Below, in pieces: positions 15,291 through 24,300 of a stretch of 64,000 nt of DNA (position 1 is the first letter of the stretch; each line of letters starts with the position of its first letter). Made by a program: the position numbers and the translations under genes. The notes under the pieces were generated by a model. The model was not told the origin of the DNA, searched no databases, and saw only the letters and a program-made list of their open reading frames with translations. Source of the stretch: Brumimicrobium sp035497735 (lineage in GTDB: Bacteria; Bacteroidota; Bacteroidia; Flavobacteriales_D; Crocinitomicaceae); assembly GCA_035497735.1 (NCBI GenBank), contig DATJCX010000066.1:1-64000 (forward strand), read 5' to 3'.

Positions 15291-16055
15291 GTGAGTAACA
15301 GTCAACTTTCTATACAAATTTCAAGAACCTCAGTACATGTTGCTGAGGTTCTTGCTTCTAACCAATCTGTGGAGAGGGAATTTAATATGGAGTTGTTCGA
15401 AAGTAACGCAGGTGCTTATAGAGAGAAACTAAAAGCGTTCTTCGATCAACTACCACTCAAAGAAAATTATAATGAATACACCTTAGCCTGGGAATCTCCT
15501 ATGCAAACGCTCGTTCCTTTAAGTGTTTATAATGAATCTTCGTCAAAGCATATTTTTAGCTTAATGTTTGGTGAAGATATCGATGAAAATACGGTCGACT
15601 TTACGCGCCTTATGGAATTGGGAATGGTTTCCGTTTACGAAATACCGGATTGGGTAAAGTCTTTCTTTATCATGCGTTTCCCGAGAATAACGATTCGACA
15701 TGAACATGCCATGATTGTAAGGGCTCTTTTCCAAAGAAATACTTTCAAACGTAAAGTGGTACTTACAATTAATGACCATTATCTTAACATAGATGTCATT
15801 CATAGAGACGAATTACACTTCTCGAACAGTTTTGAATATCAGAACGCAGAAGACATTATATACTACTTGCTTTTTGTTCTAGAGCAAGAGAAGTTAACCA
15901 AAGAAGAAGGTGATTTTCAAATCTTATTTGCAGGAGAAAAATTAAATGAAATTGCGGAAAGCGTAAAACAGCAATTGATACAATTGAAACCTTTTGATAA
16001 GGTGGTTGTTAATACTCCTGAATCTGTTTTTAAATTACATACACTGTGCGTATAA
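15291..16055 (+). CDS. DUF3822 family protein
   Basis: A 254-residue soluble protein with a GTG start. Its position directly upstream of rsmD, its N-terminal strand pattern (LSIQISRTSVHVAEV) and its length match DUF3822, a Bacteroidota family with an apparently actin/ASKHA-like fold and no known function. Its last ten bases overlap the start of rsmD (16046-16055), so the two are tightly coupled. This recurrent gene pair suggests a link to 16S rRNA methylation or coenzyme A synthesis, but that is inference only. Confidence 0.75.
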   Translation: MSNSQLSIQISRTSVHVAEVLASNQSVEREFNMELFESNAGAYREKLKAFFDQLPLKENYNEYTLAWESPMQTLVPLSVYNESSSKHIFSLMFGEDIDENTVDFTRLMELGMVSVYEIPDWVKSFFIMRFPRITIRHEHAMIVRALFQRNTFKRKVVLTINDHYLNIDVIHRDELHFSNSFEYQNAEDIIYYLLFVLEQEKLTKEEGDFQILFAGEKLNEIAESVKQQLIQLKPFDKVVVNTPESVFKLHTLCV

Positions 16056-16588
16056 TTAGCGGTAAATTAAAGAGACACCAATTTTTCCCTCCTAAAGGAT
16101 TCCCGTCTCGACCAACAACTGACTTTTCTAAAGAAGGTTTGTTCAATATTCTTGAAAATGATTTAGTAATGACGGATCTAGAAATTCTAGATTTGTTTGC
16201 TGGAACAGGGAATATTTCTTTTGAATTTGCCTCTCGAGAAGCCGGAAAGATTACCGCAGTCGATAAAAACTTTAAATGTGTTACATTTATTAGAAAATTC
16301 GCAATGGAGAATCAACTGGATAATGATATCATTACGCTTAAAGCGGATGTTCTTAAATTTCTAGACAATCAAATGAAGTCCTATGACCTAATCTTTGCTG
16401 ATCCGCCCTTTGATGAAGTGATTCACAAAGAAGTTGTCGATAAAGTACTTGCTGGAAACATACTAAATGAAGATGGCTTGTTTATTATAGAACATGGAAG
16501 GAACAATAGCTTTGAAGAACACCCAAAGTTTTTTAAATCAAGAAATTATGGAGGTGTAATATTTAGTTTTTTCAGACATAATTCTTAA
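16046..16588 (+). CDS. rsmD: 16S rRNA (guanine(966)-N2)-methyltransferase
   Basis: RsmD methylates G966 of 16S rRNA in the 30S subunit. The 180-residue protein has the family start RIISGKLKRHQFFPP followed by RPTTDFSKEGLFNIL, the SAM motif LDLFAGTGNISFEF and the catalytic DPPF. It starts with GTG 16046 inside the end of the DUF3822 gene. coaD follows 23 bp downstream, the usual rsmD-coaD arrangement in many bacteria. Confidence 0.93.
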   Translation: MRIISGKLKRHQFFPPKGFPSRPTTDFSKEGLFNILENDLVMTDLEILDLFAGTGNISFEFASREAGKITAVDKNFKCVTFIRKFAMENQLDNDIITLKADVLKFLDNQMKSYDLIFADPPFDEVIHKEVVDKVLAGNILNEDGLFIIEHGRNNSFEEHPKFFKSRNYGGVIFSFFRHNS

Positions 16589-16611
16589 TATTACTTTAAA
16601 ATCTTTGCAAA

Positions 16612-17073
16612 ATGAAGAAAATAGCTGTTTTTCCAGGTTCTTTTGATCCTTTTACAAAAGGACATGAAAGTGTTGTTAGAAAAGCCCTTGAATTATTTGA
16701 CGAAGTTGTCATTGCCATTGGTTTTAATACTTCTAAAACTTATCTATTCGATTTGGAAAGTAGAAAGGCTCATATCGCTTCTATTTTTGAGCAAAATAAA
16801 AAGGTTAGAATTGAACAGTACCAAGGCCTAACAGTTGAATACTGTAAGATTATCGGTGCTCAGTTTATAGTGAGAGGTTTAAGAGATACCAAGGACTTTG
16901 AGTATGAAAAAAACATCGCTCAAATGAATTTAGATATTTCTGGCATAGAAAGTGTATTTTTCATGACCAAGCCAGAATATGCTGCAATCAATGCGACAAT
17001 TGTTAGAGAAATCTATAAAAGTGGCGGTAAAATAAATTTATTTGTAACGAATTCAGAAAAACTCGTTAAATAG
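16612..17073 (+). CDS. coaD: Phosphopantetheine adenylyltransferase
   Basis: CoaD transfers AMP from ATP to 4'-phosphopantetheine, the penultimate step of coenzyme A synthesis. The 153-residue protein has FPGSFDPFTKGH with the nucleotide-binding His18, RGLRDTKDFEYE and the C-terminal NATIVREI. A near -7 box (AATCTTTG, 16600-16607) ends four bases before its ATG, so it may have its own leaderless transcript besides read-through from rsmD. Confidence 0.95.
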   Translation: MKKIAVFPGSFDPFTKGHESVVRKALELFDEVVIAIGFNTSKTYLFDLESRKAHIASIFEQNKKVRIEQYQGLTVEYCKIIGAQFIVRGLRDTKDFEYEKNIAQMNLDISGIESVFFMTKPEYAAINATIVREIYKSGGKINLFVTNSEKLVK

Positions 17074-17113
17074 AGGAACGTATTTATTTCTGGATTTCTT
17101 AAATTAATTAAAC

Positions 17114-18541
17114 ATGCAAAAACTATTTTTAGGATTATTCTTTATCCTCACTTCATTGGCTATAAACGCAAAAGCAACGAATACAGTGAGTGGTTTTGCA
17201 AATCATTATATCGGAAAAGAAGTAAATGTTTATTTCTATGAAGATTATATTAGCTTGATTAAAACCAAAGTGGCAAGTACAAAGGTTTCTGAAGATGGTA
17301 AATTCTCTTTGAGTTTCTACAATGAGGAAACACGTAAAGTGCATGTCGAAATCGGTAAAAATTATTTTTCGCTTTATCTTCAACCTAATGCGACATACAA
17401 AATAGAATTAGCAGACGACGGACAACACCAAAGTCCAGTTGGAGTAGAAACGGGTATCTTCTTCCTTGATTTGGATTCAACAGATATCAACTATAAGATT
17501 ATCATGTTTGAAAACGATCAAATGGATTTTTTGCAAGGATTCTACGATCAAAAATCTATGAAATCAACAAGATTTGTTTCGCAATTAGACACCTTTAAAA
17601 TCAATTTGACCAAGCAACTAGAAAATGAGACGGATGATTTCTTTAAAACTTATGTAAAGTATGCTGTTGCATCATTAGATAATTTAGCTTTTGTGGGTCA
17701 ACGTAATGAATACGAAAAATATGACTTTTATATCAAGAATGATCCAGTAGCTTATCAAAATGATAGGTATATGGATTATATCTTGCATTACTATCAGTTG
17801 TACGAAACGGAATTATCTAATGAGGTAGGACAGGAGCTGTATAAAGGAGTTATTAAAAGTAGTCCTTCACTTATTATGAATGCTTTAGGCGGTGACTATG
17901 CACTGAAAAATGTTCGATTAAGAGAACTTGTTTTAATTAGAATGCTTTCAGAGATGTATTTTTCTGAAGTATATCCAAAAACAAATGTTCTTGAAATATT
18001 AGACAGTTTAAGTACAAATGCCTTGTTTGAACAACACAAGGGAATAGCTGATAGAATTATATTGAGATTAACGGAGTTGAAACCTGGTACAAGACTCCCA
18101 AATACGAGTTTAACTATCAATGGAAAAAGAAAATTCATTTCTGGTTATAAAGGAAAACATGTTTATTTCCAATTTATAAATATTGAAAATTCGAGGTCTT
18201 TAGAAGATGTCAAGTTGATGCATCCTCTGAACGAAAAATACAGTAAATATATTGACTTTGTTACTGTTTTAGTAGTAGATGATGCCCATCCAATTCTAAA
18301 AGATCCAGATAGTTTTATGAATGAATATAAAATAGCATGGGACTTTGCTGTTATTTCAAAAGATGATTCGGCTATTTCGAGTTTGAAAATAAATAACTAT
18401 CCTTATTATCTGTTAATTGATGCAGCAAGCTATATCGTGGCTTCACCGGCACTTTCACCTCGACCAAATAACGAGTACGAAACGATAGAAAGAAGTTTAC
18501 ATGGTATCGCAAGGTATTACAAGTCAAGGGAGCAACATTAG
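17114..18541 (+). CDS. Secreted thioredoxin-fold protein without cysteines
   Basis: The 475-residue protein starts with a signal peptide (LFLGLFFILTSLAINAKA). Residues about 25-100 form a DUF4369-like beta domain, the middle (110-310) is mainly helical, and residues about 320-465 look like an AhpC/TlpA-type redoxin domain (PGTRLPNTSLTINGK, then KGKHVYFQF). Such proteins normally carry CxxC, but this entire protein has no cysteine, so it cannot be a thiol oxidoreductase; a binding or scaffolding role is more likely. Its last four bases overlap tail to tail with the DCC-family gene on the other strand. Confidence 0.7.
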   Translation: MQKLFLGLFFILTSLAINAKATNTVSGFANHYIGKEVNVYFYEDYISLIKTKVASTKVSEDGKFSLSFYNEETRKVHVEIGKNYFSLYLQPNATYKIELADDGQHQSPVGVETGIFFLDLDSTDINYKIIMFENDQMDFLQGFYDQKSMKSTRFVSQLDTFKINLTKQLENETDDFFKTYVKYAVASLDNLAFVGQRNEYEKYDFYIKNDPVAYQNDRYMDYILHYYQLYETELSNEVGQELYKGVIKSSPSLIMNALGGDYALKNVRLRELVLIRMLSEMYFSEVYPKTNVLEILDSLSTNALFEQHKGIADRIILRLTELKPGTRLPNTSLTINGKRKFISGYKGKHVYFQFINIENSRSLEDVKLMHPLNEKYSKYIDFVTVLVVDDAHPILKDPDSFMNEYKIAWDFAVISKDDSAISSLKINNYPYYLLIDAASYIVASPALSPRPNNEYETIERSLHGIARYYKSREQH

Positions 18542-18945
18542 AGGAAGAATTTCTTTTCTTCTTCTGTAGGCATCACGCAAAAGTCTCCAGATAGTCGATT
18601 TCTATTTTGAGCAGTTTTGTCGTAAACGAAGTCCCTGATAAAGCGGGGGACAATCCAAGCAGGATAGGAGAGAATAGAAAAAGGAAACTTTAGGTCCTTG
18701 GCTATTTTCAACACTGCATTGGACTTGCTGTAAACCTTTGAATCTCGGCTGTAATACATAGAGCTAAGGTCTATTGTGATATTCTCATTTGAAAGCCGTT
18801 TTGTGGCCTCTATAGACTGTAAAGGGATGAAGTAAAAGTCTTTCTTCCTGTATTTTAATACAAATTGGACAGTTTTGTTGCAAAAACCACATTCGCCGTC
18901 ATAATACACTATTCTTTTTGAATTTTTAGAAGTGGAATGGGCCAT
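18538..18945 (-). CDS. DCC family thiol-disulfide oxidoreductase-like protein (DUF393)
   Basis: A 135-residue protein with YYDGECGFCN at the start: Asp16, Cys19 and Cys22 make the DxxCxxC motif that names the DCC family. These are small thioredoxin-like proteins of unclear substrate. The rest matches family features (FIPLQS, then a YPAWIVPRF helix). It ends four bases inside the convergent upstream gene and begins 17 bp after the histidine kinase stop, so both are probably co-transcribed. Confidence 0.85.
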   Translation of the reverse strand: MAHSTSKNSKRIVYYDGECGFCNKTVQFVLKYRKKDFYFIPLQSIEATKRLSNENITIDLSSMYYSRDSKVYSKSNAVLKIAKDLKFPFSILSYPAWIVPRFIRDFVYDKTAQNRNRLSGDFCVMPTEEEKKFFL

Positions 18946-18962
18946 GACTTTTTAAGTGTAAA

Positions 18963-20231
18963 CTATGAAAATTTTTTTTTCTCCTTTTCATTTTTGAGAA
19001 TAAAGATAAATCGAGTAGCTTCTTCATCTTTTTCAATGGTCATACTTCCGTCCAATTGCTCCGCTAAGTCTTCCATTAAGGAAAGCCCAAAGTGATTAGA
19101 ACTTTGGTTGTCAAATTCCTTCCATTGTCCATTGTCAGAATAGACTAGTTTTATCTTGTTTTTCTTTGATAAGTTGGCGTAACTTGCCGTTAAATTTATT
19201 TCAGGTCTAACTACTTTATTACCGAAAGCATGTTTTATCGAGTTGGAAGTCAGTTCGTTAATAATTAACCCTATCGGAACCAATGCTTCTAAACTGATAG
19301 TGTTTATTTCTGAAATGACGTTCAGATTTATTTCTTTATCTAAATTGGCAGATTCAAGAATTGTCTTGATTAATTCTGAGGCATATTCTTCAAATTCAAT
19401 GTTAGAAAGTTTCTCGTTTTGATATAGTTTTTGATGAATCAAGGCCATCGACATGATCTTGTTGATCGCTTCTTGAAATGCTACTTTGGTATTCTCATCA
19501 TCAAGGTTTGAACTTTGAATACGCAATAAACTAATGATGATTTGAAGATTGTTTTTTACACGATGATAAATCTCTTTAACGAGAATAGTTTTTTCGTGAT
19601 TTTGCTGGTTAATTTGTGTGTTTTGCTTGATTAACTGGGCATTCACCTCTGTTAATTTTGAATAAGCAAACTTTTGAACCTTAAAGAAAATATTAAAGAG
19701 ATAGATGTTAAAACTAAATCCTAGTGATAACTCTATGATTAAAACAAGTTTTTGAAGTTTGTTTAAGGGTTGTATCTCACCAATATGAAAATTTAAACTA
19801 TAAGTAATAAACAAGATAACAATTACCAATGTTAATCCGAGATAAACAACTCCTAGTTTTTTTCCGGAGGCAAAGTAAATGATACTAATAGAGGCTTGTA
19901 GCCATAAGAATTCTGCGTAATGCGAAGAATTTTGATTCATTAATAATGATATCCCGCAAGCAATTATTCCGACAGATCCAAAGGTTAGAAAAGAAAATTT
20001 AAAATTCTTACTGTAATGAAGTAAAAGCATGCTGATGATTGCAGCGAGAACAGCTGATAATTCAATTAAAAAGCTGAAAGTTGAAGTTTTCAGATGGAAA
20101 ATTGAAAGAAAAGTAAAAATGACAGCTATAGAAATAGATAATCTCCAAGCTAAGTTTAGTCGCAATTCATCGTAATAGACATTGACGTCTTTTTGAATAA
20201 CAGTATTTTGTTCTGCAAGAGTTATTTCCAA
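18963..20231 (-). CDS. Membrane sensor histidine kinase, HisKA_2 type
   Basis: A 422-residue kinase with about six N-terminal membrane helices (residues 30-185), a coiled linker, and a HisKA_2 phosphoacceptor box (EIYHRVKNNLQ, His223). The ATPase domain has the N box NELTSNSIKHAF and a G box with SDNGQW and HFGLSLMEDL. No response regulator is adjacent, so it is an orphan. It starts with TTG 20231; no better start exists and a -7 box lies 22 nt upstream. The C terminus ends in a very basic KNEKEKKKFS tail. Its input signal is unknown. Confidence 0.85.
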   Translation of the reverse strand: MEITLAEQNTVIQKDVNVYYDELRLNLAWRLSISIAVIFTFLSIFHLKTSTFSFLIELSAVLAAIISMLLLHYSKNFKFSFLTFGSVGIIACGISLLMNQNSSHYAEFLWLQASISIIYFASGKKLGVVYLGLTLVIVILFITYSLNFHIGEIQPLNKLQKLVLIIELSLGFSFNIYLFNIFFKVQKFAYSKLTEVNAQLIKQNTQINQQNHEKTILVKEIYHRVKNNLQIIISLLRIQSSNLDDENTKVAFQEAINKIMSMALIHQKLYQNEKLSNIEFEEYASELIKTILESANLDKEINLNVISEINTISLEALVPIGLIINELTSNSIKHAFGNKVVRPEINLTASYANLSKKNKIKLVYSDNGQWKEFDNQSSNHFGLSLMEDLAEQLDGSMTIEKDEEATRFIFILKNEKEKKKFS

Positions 20232-20252
20232 CTTCAGTAATATAAGCTAAAA

Positions 20253-20260
20253 CAAATCTA
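20253..20260 (-). promoter_or_regulatory. -7 promoter box TAGATTTG before the histidine kinase
   Basis: Plus-strand CAAATCTA reads TAGATTTG on the minus strand, an exact consensus match 21 nt before the TTG start at 20231. It supports that unusual start. Confidence 0.45.
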
Positions 20261-20304
20261 CTAAATTCTTTTAAACTTCAGCCGTTTAACTATCATTTGT
20301 TTGA

Positions 20305-21327
20305 TTAGAAGTCTAATCTAGCATTTGCGCTAACTGATTGATCGACAAAATTGTTTGCTAAAAACTGATACCTTCCCGCAATTGCAATCATCGCAGCATT
20401 GTCGGTCGTATATTCAAACTTAGGAATATGAGTAATCCATCCTTTCTTTTTTCCTTCGCTTCGTAATTTCTCTCGTATGCCAGAATTTGCCGAAACACCA
20501 CCTGCAATTGCAATTTCTTTGATGTTTAATTGCTTTGCGGCTTTTGTTAGCTTGTCAAAAAGAATGTCAACTATCGTTTTTTGTAAACTTGCACAGATAT
20601 CATTCATGTTTTCTTGAATAAAATCGGCATTGTGCTTTGTGTTTCTTTGCAAAAATTGTAAGACATTGGTTTTTAACCCACTAAAGCTATAGTCGAAATC
20701 CGGAATTTGTGGATGAGTAAACTTAAAAGCATCAGGATTTCCTAATTTTGCATTGTTGTCGATTAAGGGACCGCCCGGATATGGCAATCCTAGTAGTTTT
20801 GCCGACTTGTCAAATGCTTCTCCAGCAGCATCATCTCTGGTTGTTCCAATGATTTCCATTTCTAGGTGACTTTTCACTAAAACTATTTGCGTATGTCCGC
20901 CTGAAATCGTTAAGCATAAAAACGGGAAGTTGGGCTTGTCTTTTCCTTCATCATCAATGAAATGTGCCAGTACATGTCCATGCATATGATTTACTTCAAC
21001 CATAGGAATGTCCAAACCAAGCGCTAAAGCTTTGGCAAATGATGTTCCAACGATTAAACTACCTAGTAAACCAGGTCCGCTTGTAAATGCAATCGCATCG
21101 ATATCTTTTAAATTTATTTTTGCTTTTTTTATTGCTGCATCTACCACCGGTAAAATGTTCTGTTGATGTGCACGCGATGCTAGCTCGGGTACAACACCAC
21201 CATACAGTTCGTGAACTTTCTGACCTGCAACCTCATTGCTTAAAATGGCCTCATTTTTGATGATAGCTGCAGAGGTGTCATCACAAGATGACTCAATACC
21301 TAAGATGATTATGTCTTTTTTTGCCAA
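20305..21327 (-). CDS. tsaD: tRNA N6-adenosine threonylcarbamoyltransferase
   Basis: TsaD transfers the threonylcarbamoyl group to A37 of ANN-decoding tRNAs. The 340-residue protein starts ILGIESSCDDTSAA, has the metal-binding His114 and His118 in NHMHGH, SGGHTQ and the C-terminal GGVSANSGIR. The start is TTG 21327 (MAKKDIIILGIES); no ATG is available before the conserved region. It is divergent from the TamB-like gene with only 23 bp between starts. TcdA, which modifies t6A further, is also in this window (40777). Confidence 0.95.
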   Translation of the reverse strand: MAKKDIIILGIESSCDDTSAAIIKNEAILSNEVAGQKVHELYGGVVPELASRAHQQNILPVVDAAIKKAKINLKDIDAIAFTSGPGLLGSLIVGTSFAKALALGLDIPMVEVNHMHGHVLAHFIDDEGKDKPNFPFLCLTISGGHTQIVLVKSHLEMEIIGTTRDDAAGEAFDKSAKLLGLPYPGGPLIDNNAKLGNPDAFKFTHPQIPDFDYSFSGLKTNVLQFLQRNTKHNADFIQENMNDICASLQKTIVDILFDKLTKAAKQLNIKEIAIAGGVSANSGIREKLRSEGKKKGWITHIPKFEYTTDNAAMIAIAGRYQFLANNFVDQSVSANARLDF

Positions 21328-21334
21328 CTTTGAA

Positions 21335-21342
21335 TATCTTTG
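21335..21342 (+). promoter_or_regulatory. -7 promoter box TATCTTTG before the TamB-like gene
   Basis: An exact consensus box ending eight bases before ATG 21351, in the 23-bp gap between divergent genes. Transcription would start within a few bases of the start codon. Confidence 0.55.
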
Positions 21343-21350
21343 TTAATTGA

Positions 21351-24300
21351 ATGTCAAAATTACTGAAAATACTAGGGAATATCATCCTAATTGCGGTAGA
21401 GATTACTTTAATTTCTGTCATTGCCTTGTTTTTTCTTGTAAGGACGCCTTCTTTTCAAACTTTTCTCGCAAAAAAAGCATCTCATTTTCTACAAGATAGG
21501 TTAAACTCTAAAGTGACCGTAGGGAAGGTGGACATTGCCTTTTTTGATAAAATATACTTGGATGAACTCTATGTAGAAGACTTGCACAAAGACACTTTAT
21601 TTTATGTTAAAGAAGTTTATGTTAATTACAAATTAAACGATAAATTCTTGAAGTTAGACTTTGATTTAGACAAAGTAAAGGTGAAAGATGCCAAATTCTT
21701 CCTGAAAAGATACAAGGGAGAAGAGGAGTTGAACTTGCAATTCTTTATAAACGCTTTTAAAACGGGAAGGAAATCTGAAAAAGATGTCAACTTCACCTTA
21801 AAGACAAAGGAATTGGCTTTAGAGAATGCCCATTTTATATATGAAGATCAAAATAAGACTCCCTTGGATTTTGGTGTCGATTTCTCTAATTTAGACATTA
21901 ATAAAATTGATATCAACGCCACAGATGTTGTTGTCTTTAAGGATAATTACAAAGCAGATTTTAAACACATTGGTTTTGTAGATCACAGTGGCTTCGAAAT
22001 GAATGGATTTGAAGGTCGAGCATTTTTTGACCTAAAGAAAGGTTTGATTGTAGAGGAAACGACGATCAAAACAGGGAACTCTACACTTGTTGCCAATAGC
22101 TTTGTTATGGAGACAACAGAAATTGCAGACTATAGGGTATTTGTTGATAAAGTGAAATTGATTGGTGACTTAGATACTTCTTATGTTTCTCTTTTAGACG
22201 TTTCTTATTTTGCCCCGCAGCTTAAAGGAATGAATGATGTTGTGAAAGCGTCGGGTAAGTCGAAGAATACAGTACATGACCTAGCGCTAAACGATATTGC
22301 TCTCGAGTTTGGTAAAGGTTCGAAAGTTAACGGAAATTTTTATCTACCCGATTTTAGAAAACTTTCTAAAGAATATATCAATCAAAGTTTGGACTATTTC
22401 TTCATCCTTGCAGAGGACTTAACAAAGTTGAAATTACCAGAAAGTTCTCCTTCGCCTTATATCACATGGCCTTTTGCTCTAAATGAATTCAAGTACTTGG
22501 AAGGTAGTAATCTGTCTCTAAAAGGCTCTTTAAACGAATTAAATACGCATTTAAACGTAATTAAAAGTAATATAGGGACAGTTAGCTTCGGAAATGACTT
22601 TACAGTTTATACGGATACGACTTTCAATAATTTTAAAATTATTCCAAAAAATGGAACGAGAGATATCGTTTATATCGAGAATTTAGATGCAAATAAAATT
22701 CTAAAAGATAAAAACTATGGAACGGTTAATGCCGAATTGAGCTTGAGTTCACTTGAAATTGACAAAAAGGGAGTTCGTGCTAAAAATATATCAGGAACAC
22801 TCTTTAAAACTGAACTTTTCGGGTATAAATACGATTATATCGTTCTAGAGAAGGTAAACTATTCGCTGATAAAAGGAAGAGGAAAGCCACAAAGTGAAGC
22901 CTTAGGAAATATCTATTTAAGGGATGAAAATTTAGATTTATCTTTTAATGGTTTCTTTAGTATGGGTAATTACCTAGAAATGAAAGCTGACCTCTCAATC
23001 GAATGCGCTATGTTAGAAAGTCTTCATCCAGATTTGAAGGGTAGAGGTGAGTTGGTGACAAATATCAACGTTAACGCAAAAGGGAAAAACTTTAATGATT
23101 TTGTTGGAAACATCTTAATAGACTCGCTGCATTATCAAGAGGGAGATAAATCCTTTGTAACGCAAAACTTCCATGGTTTTGTAGAGAGAAATAAAACAAA
23201 AGATAGTATTTCTGTTAAATCTGAAATTATTGACCTAGAGGTGAATGGATTGATAGATTACACAGTGGTATCTCAAAACATTGTAGAACAAATAGCAAAG
23301 GTTTTCCCTGCCATTAATTTTGCGGAAAGAAAACCAATCAAGGAAGATAAAACATATTTCAATTATGATGTTACCTTCAAGGATGTCAACGAGATATTGG
23401 ATGTTTTTATGCCAGATATCAAGGTGGCCAATAACGCCAAGCTATTCGGTAAATATATCGGTACAAAGAACTATATAGGAGTAGATTTATTAGCCGATTA
23501 TATCACCTATAAGAATATGAAGTTCCTTGATATTTCAGGAATGCAGGAAGTGTCAAATCAAGAATTGATTGCCTTAATCGATATACAAAATTTCGATTAT
23601 AAGGATTCTACATTCTATAAAGGAATTCACTTTACAGGACTAGCATCCAATGGTAAGTTGGACTCTCAATTACTTTTTGATGATACTGAGAATAAGCGTT
23701 CCAACCTAGAATGGTTTACCAATTTGCAGGAAAACAACGCTATTGATGTTATTATTCATCCTTCATATTTTAATTTTAAAGGAAAACGTTGGGATATAAA
23801 AGAAGTTGCAAACATCAACTATTCAGATAGTTGCTTTACGGTAAGTGATTTAAAACTTCAGCATTATAATCAATATATCTCTGCTCATGGCTTCTTATCC
23901 AATTCAATCCAGGATAAGTTGTACTTGGACGTGATGGATCTAGATTTAAAAGAAGTTAGTGACCTGTTCTTCTTAGAAACAAAATACCATGGTAAGGCCA
24001 ATATTTCTGGATATGCGACAACTCCTTTAGTTAATCTACAGTTTAATGGTGAGGCGGTCGTTGAAGACTTCAAAGTAAATAACACAGAAGTCGGTGTTGT
24101 TGGATTTGGAATGAATTATAAATCCAGTAGTGATAAGTTGATGATACATGGAGATATTTTCTCTAAAAATCAGCAAACATTTATCTTCGATGGTTACTAT
24201 GTTACGAAGGAGGAAGAAGAAGCAAAAGGAAGTATTAATTTCGATATGTTTTTTAATAAAACAGATATCAGTGTTGTAAATGAATTTCTATCTCCAAAGT

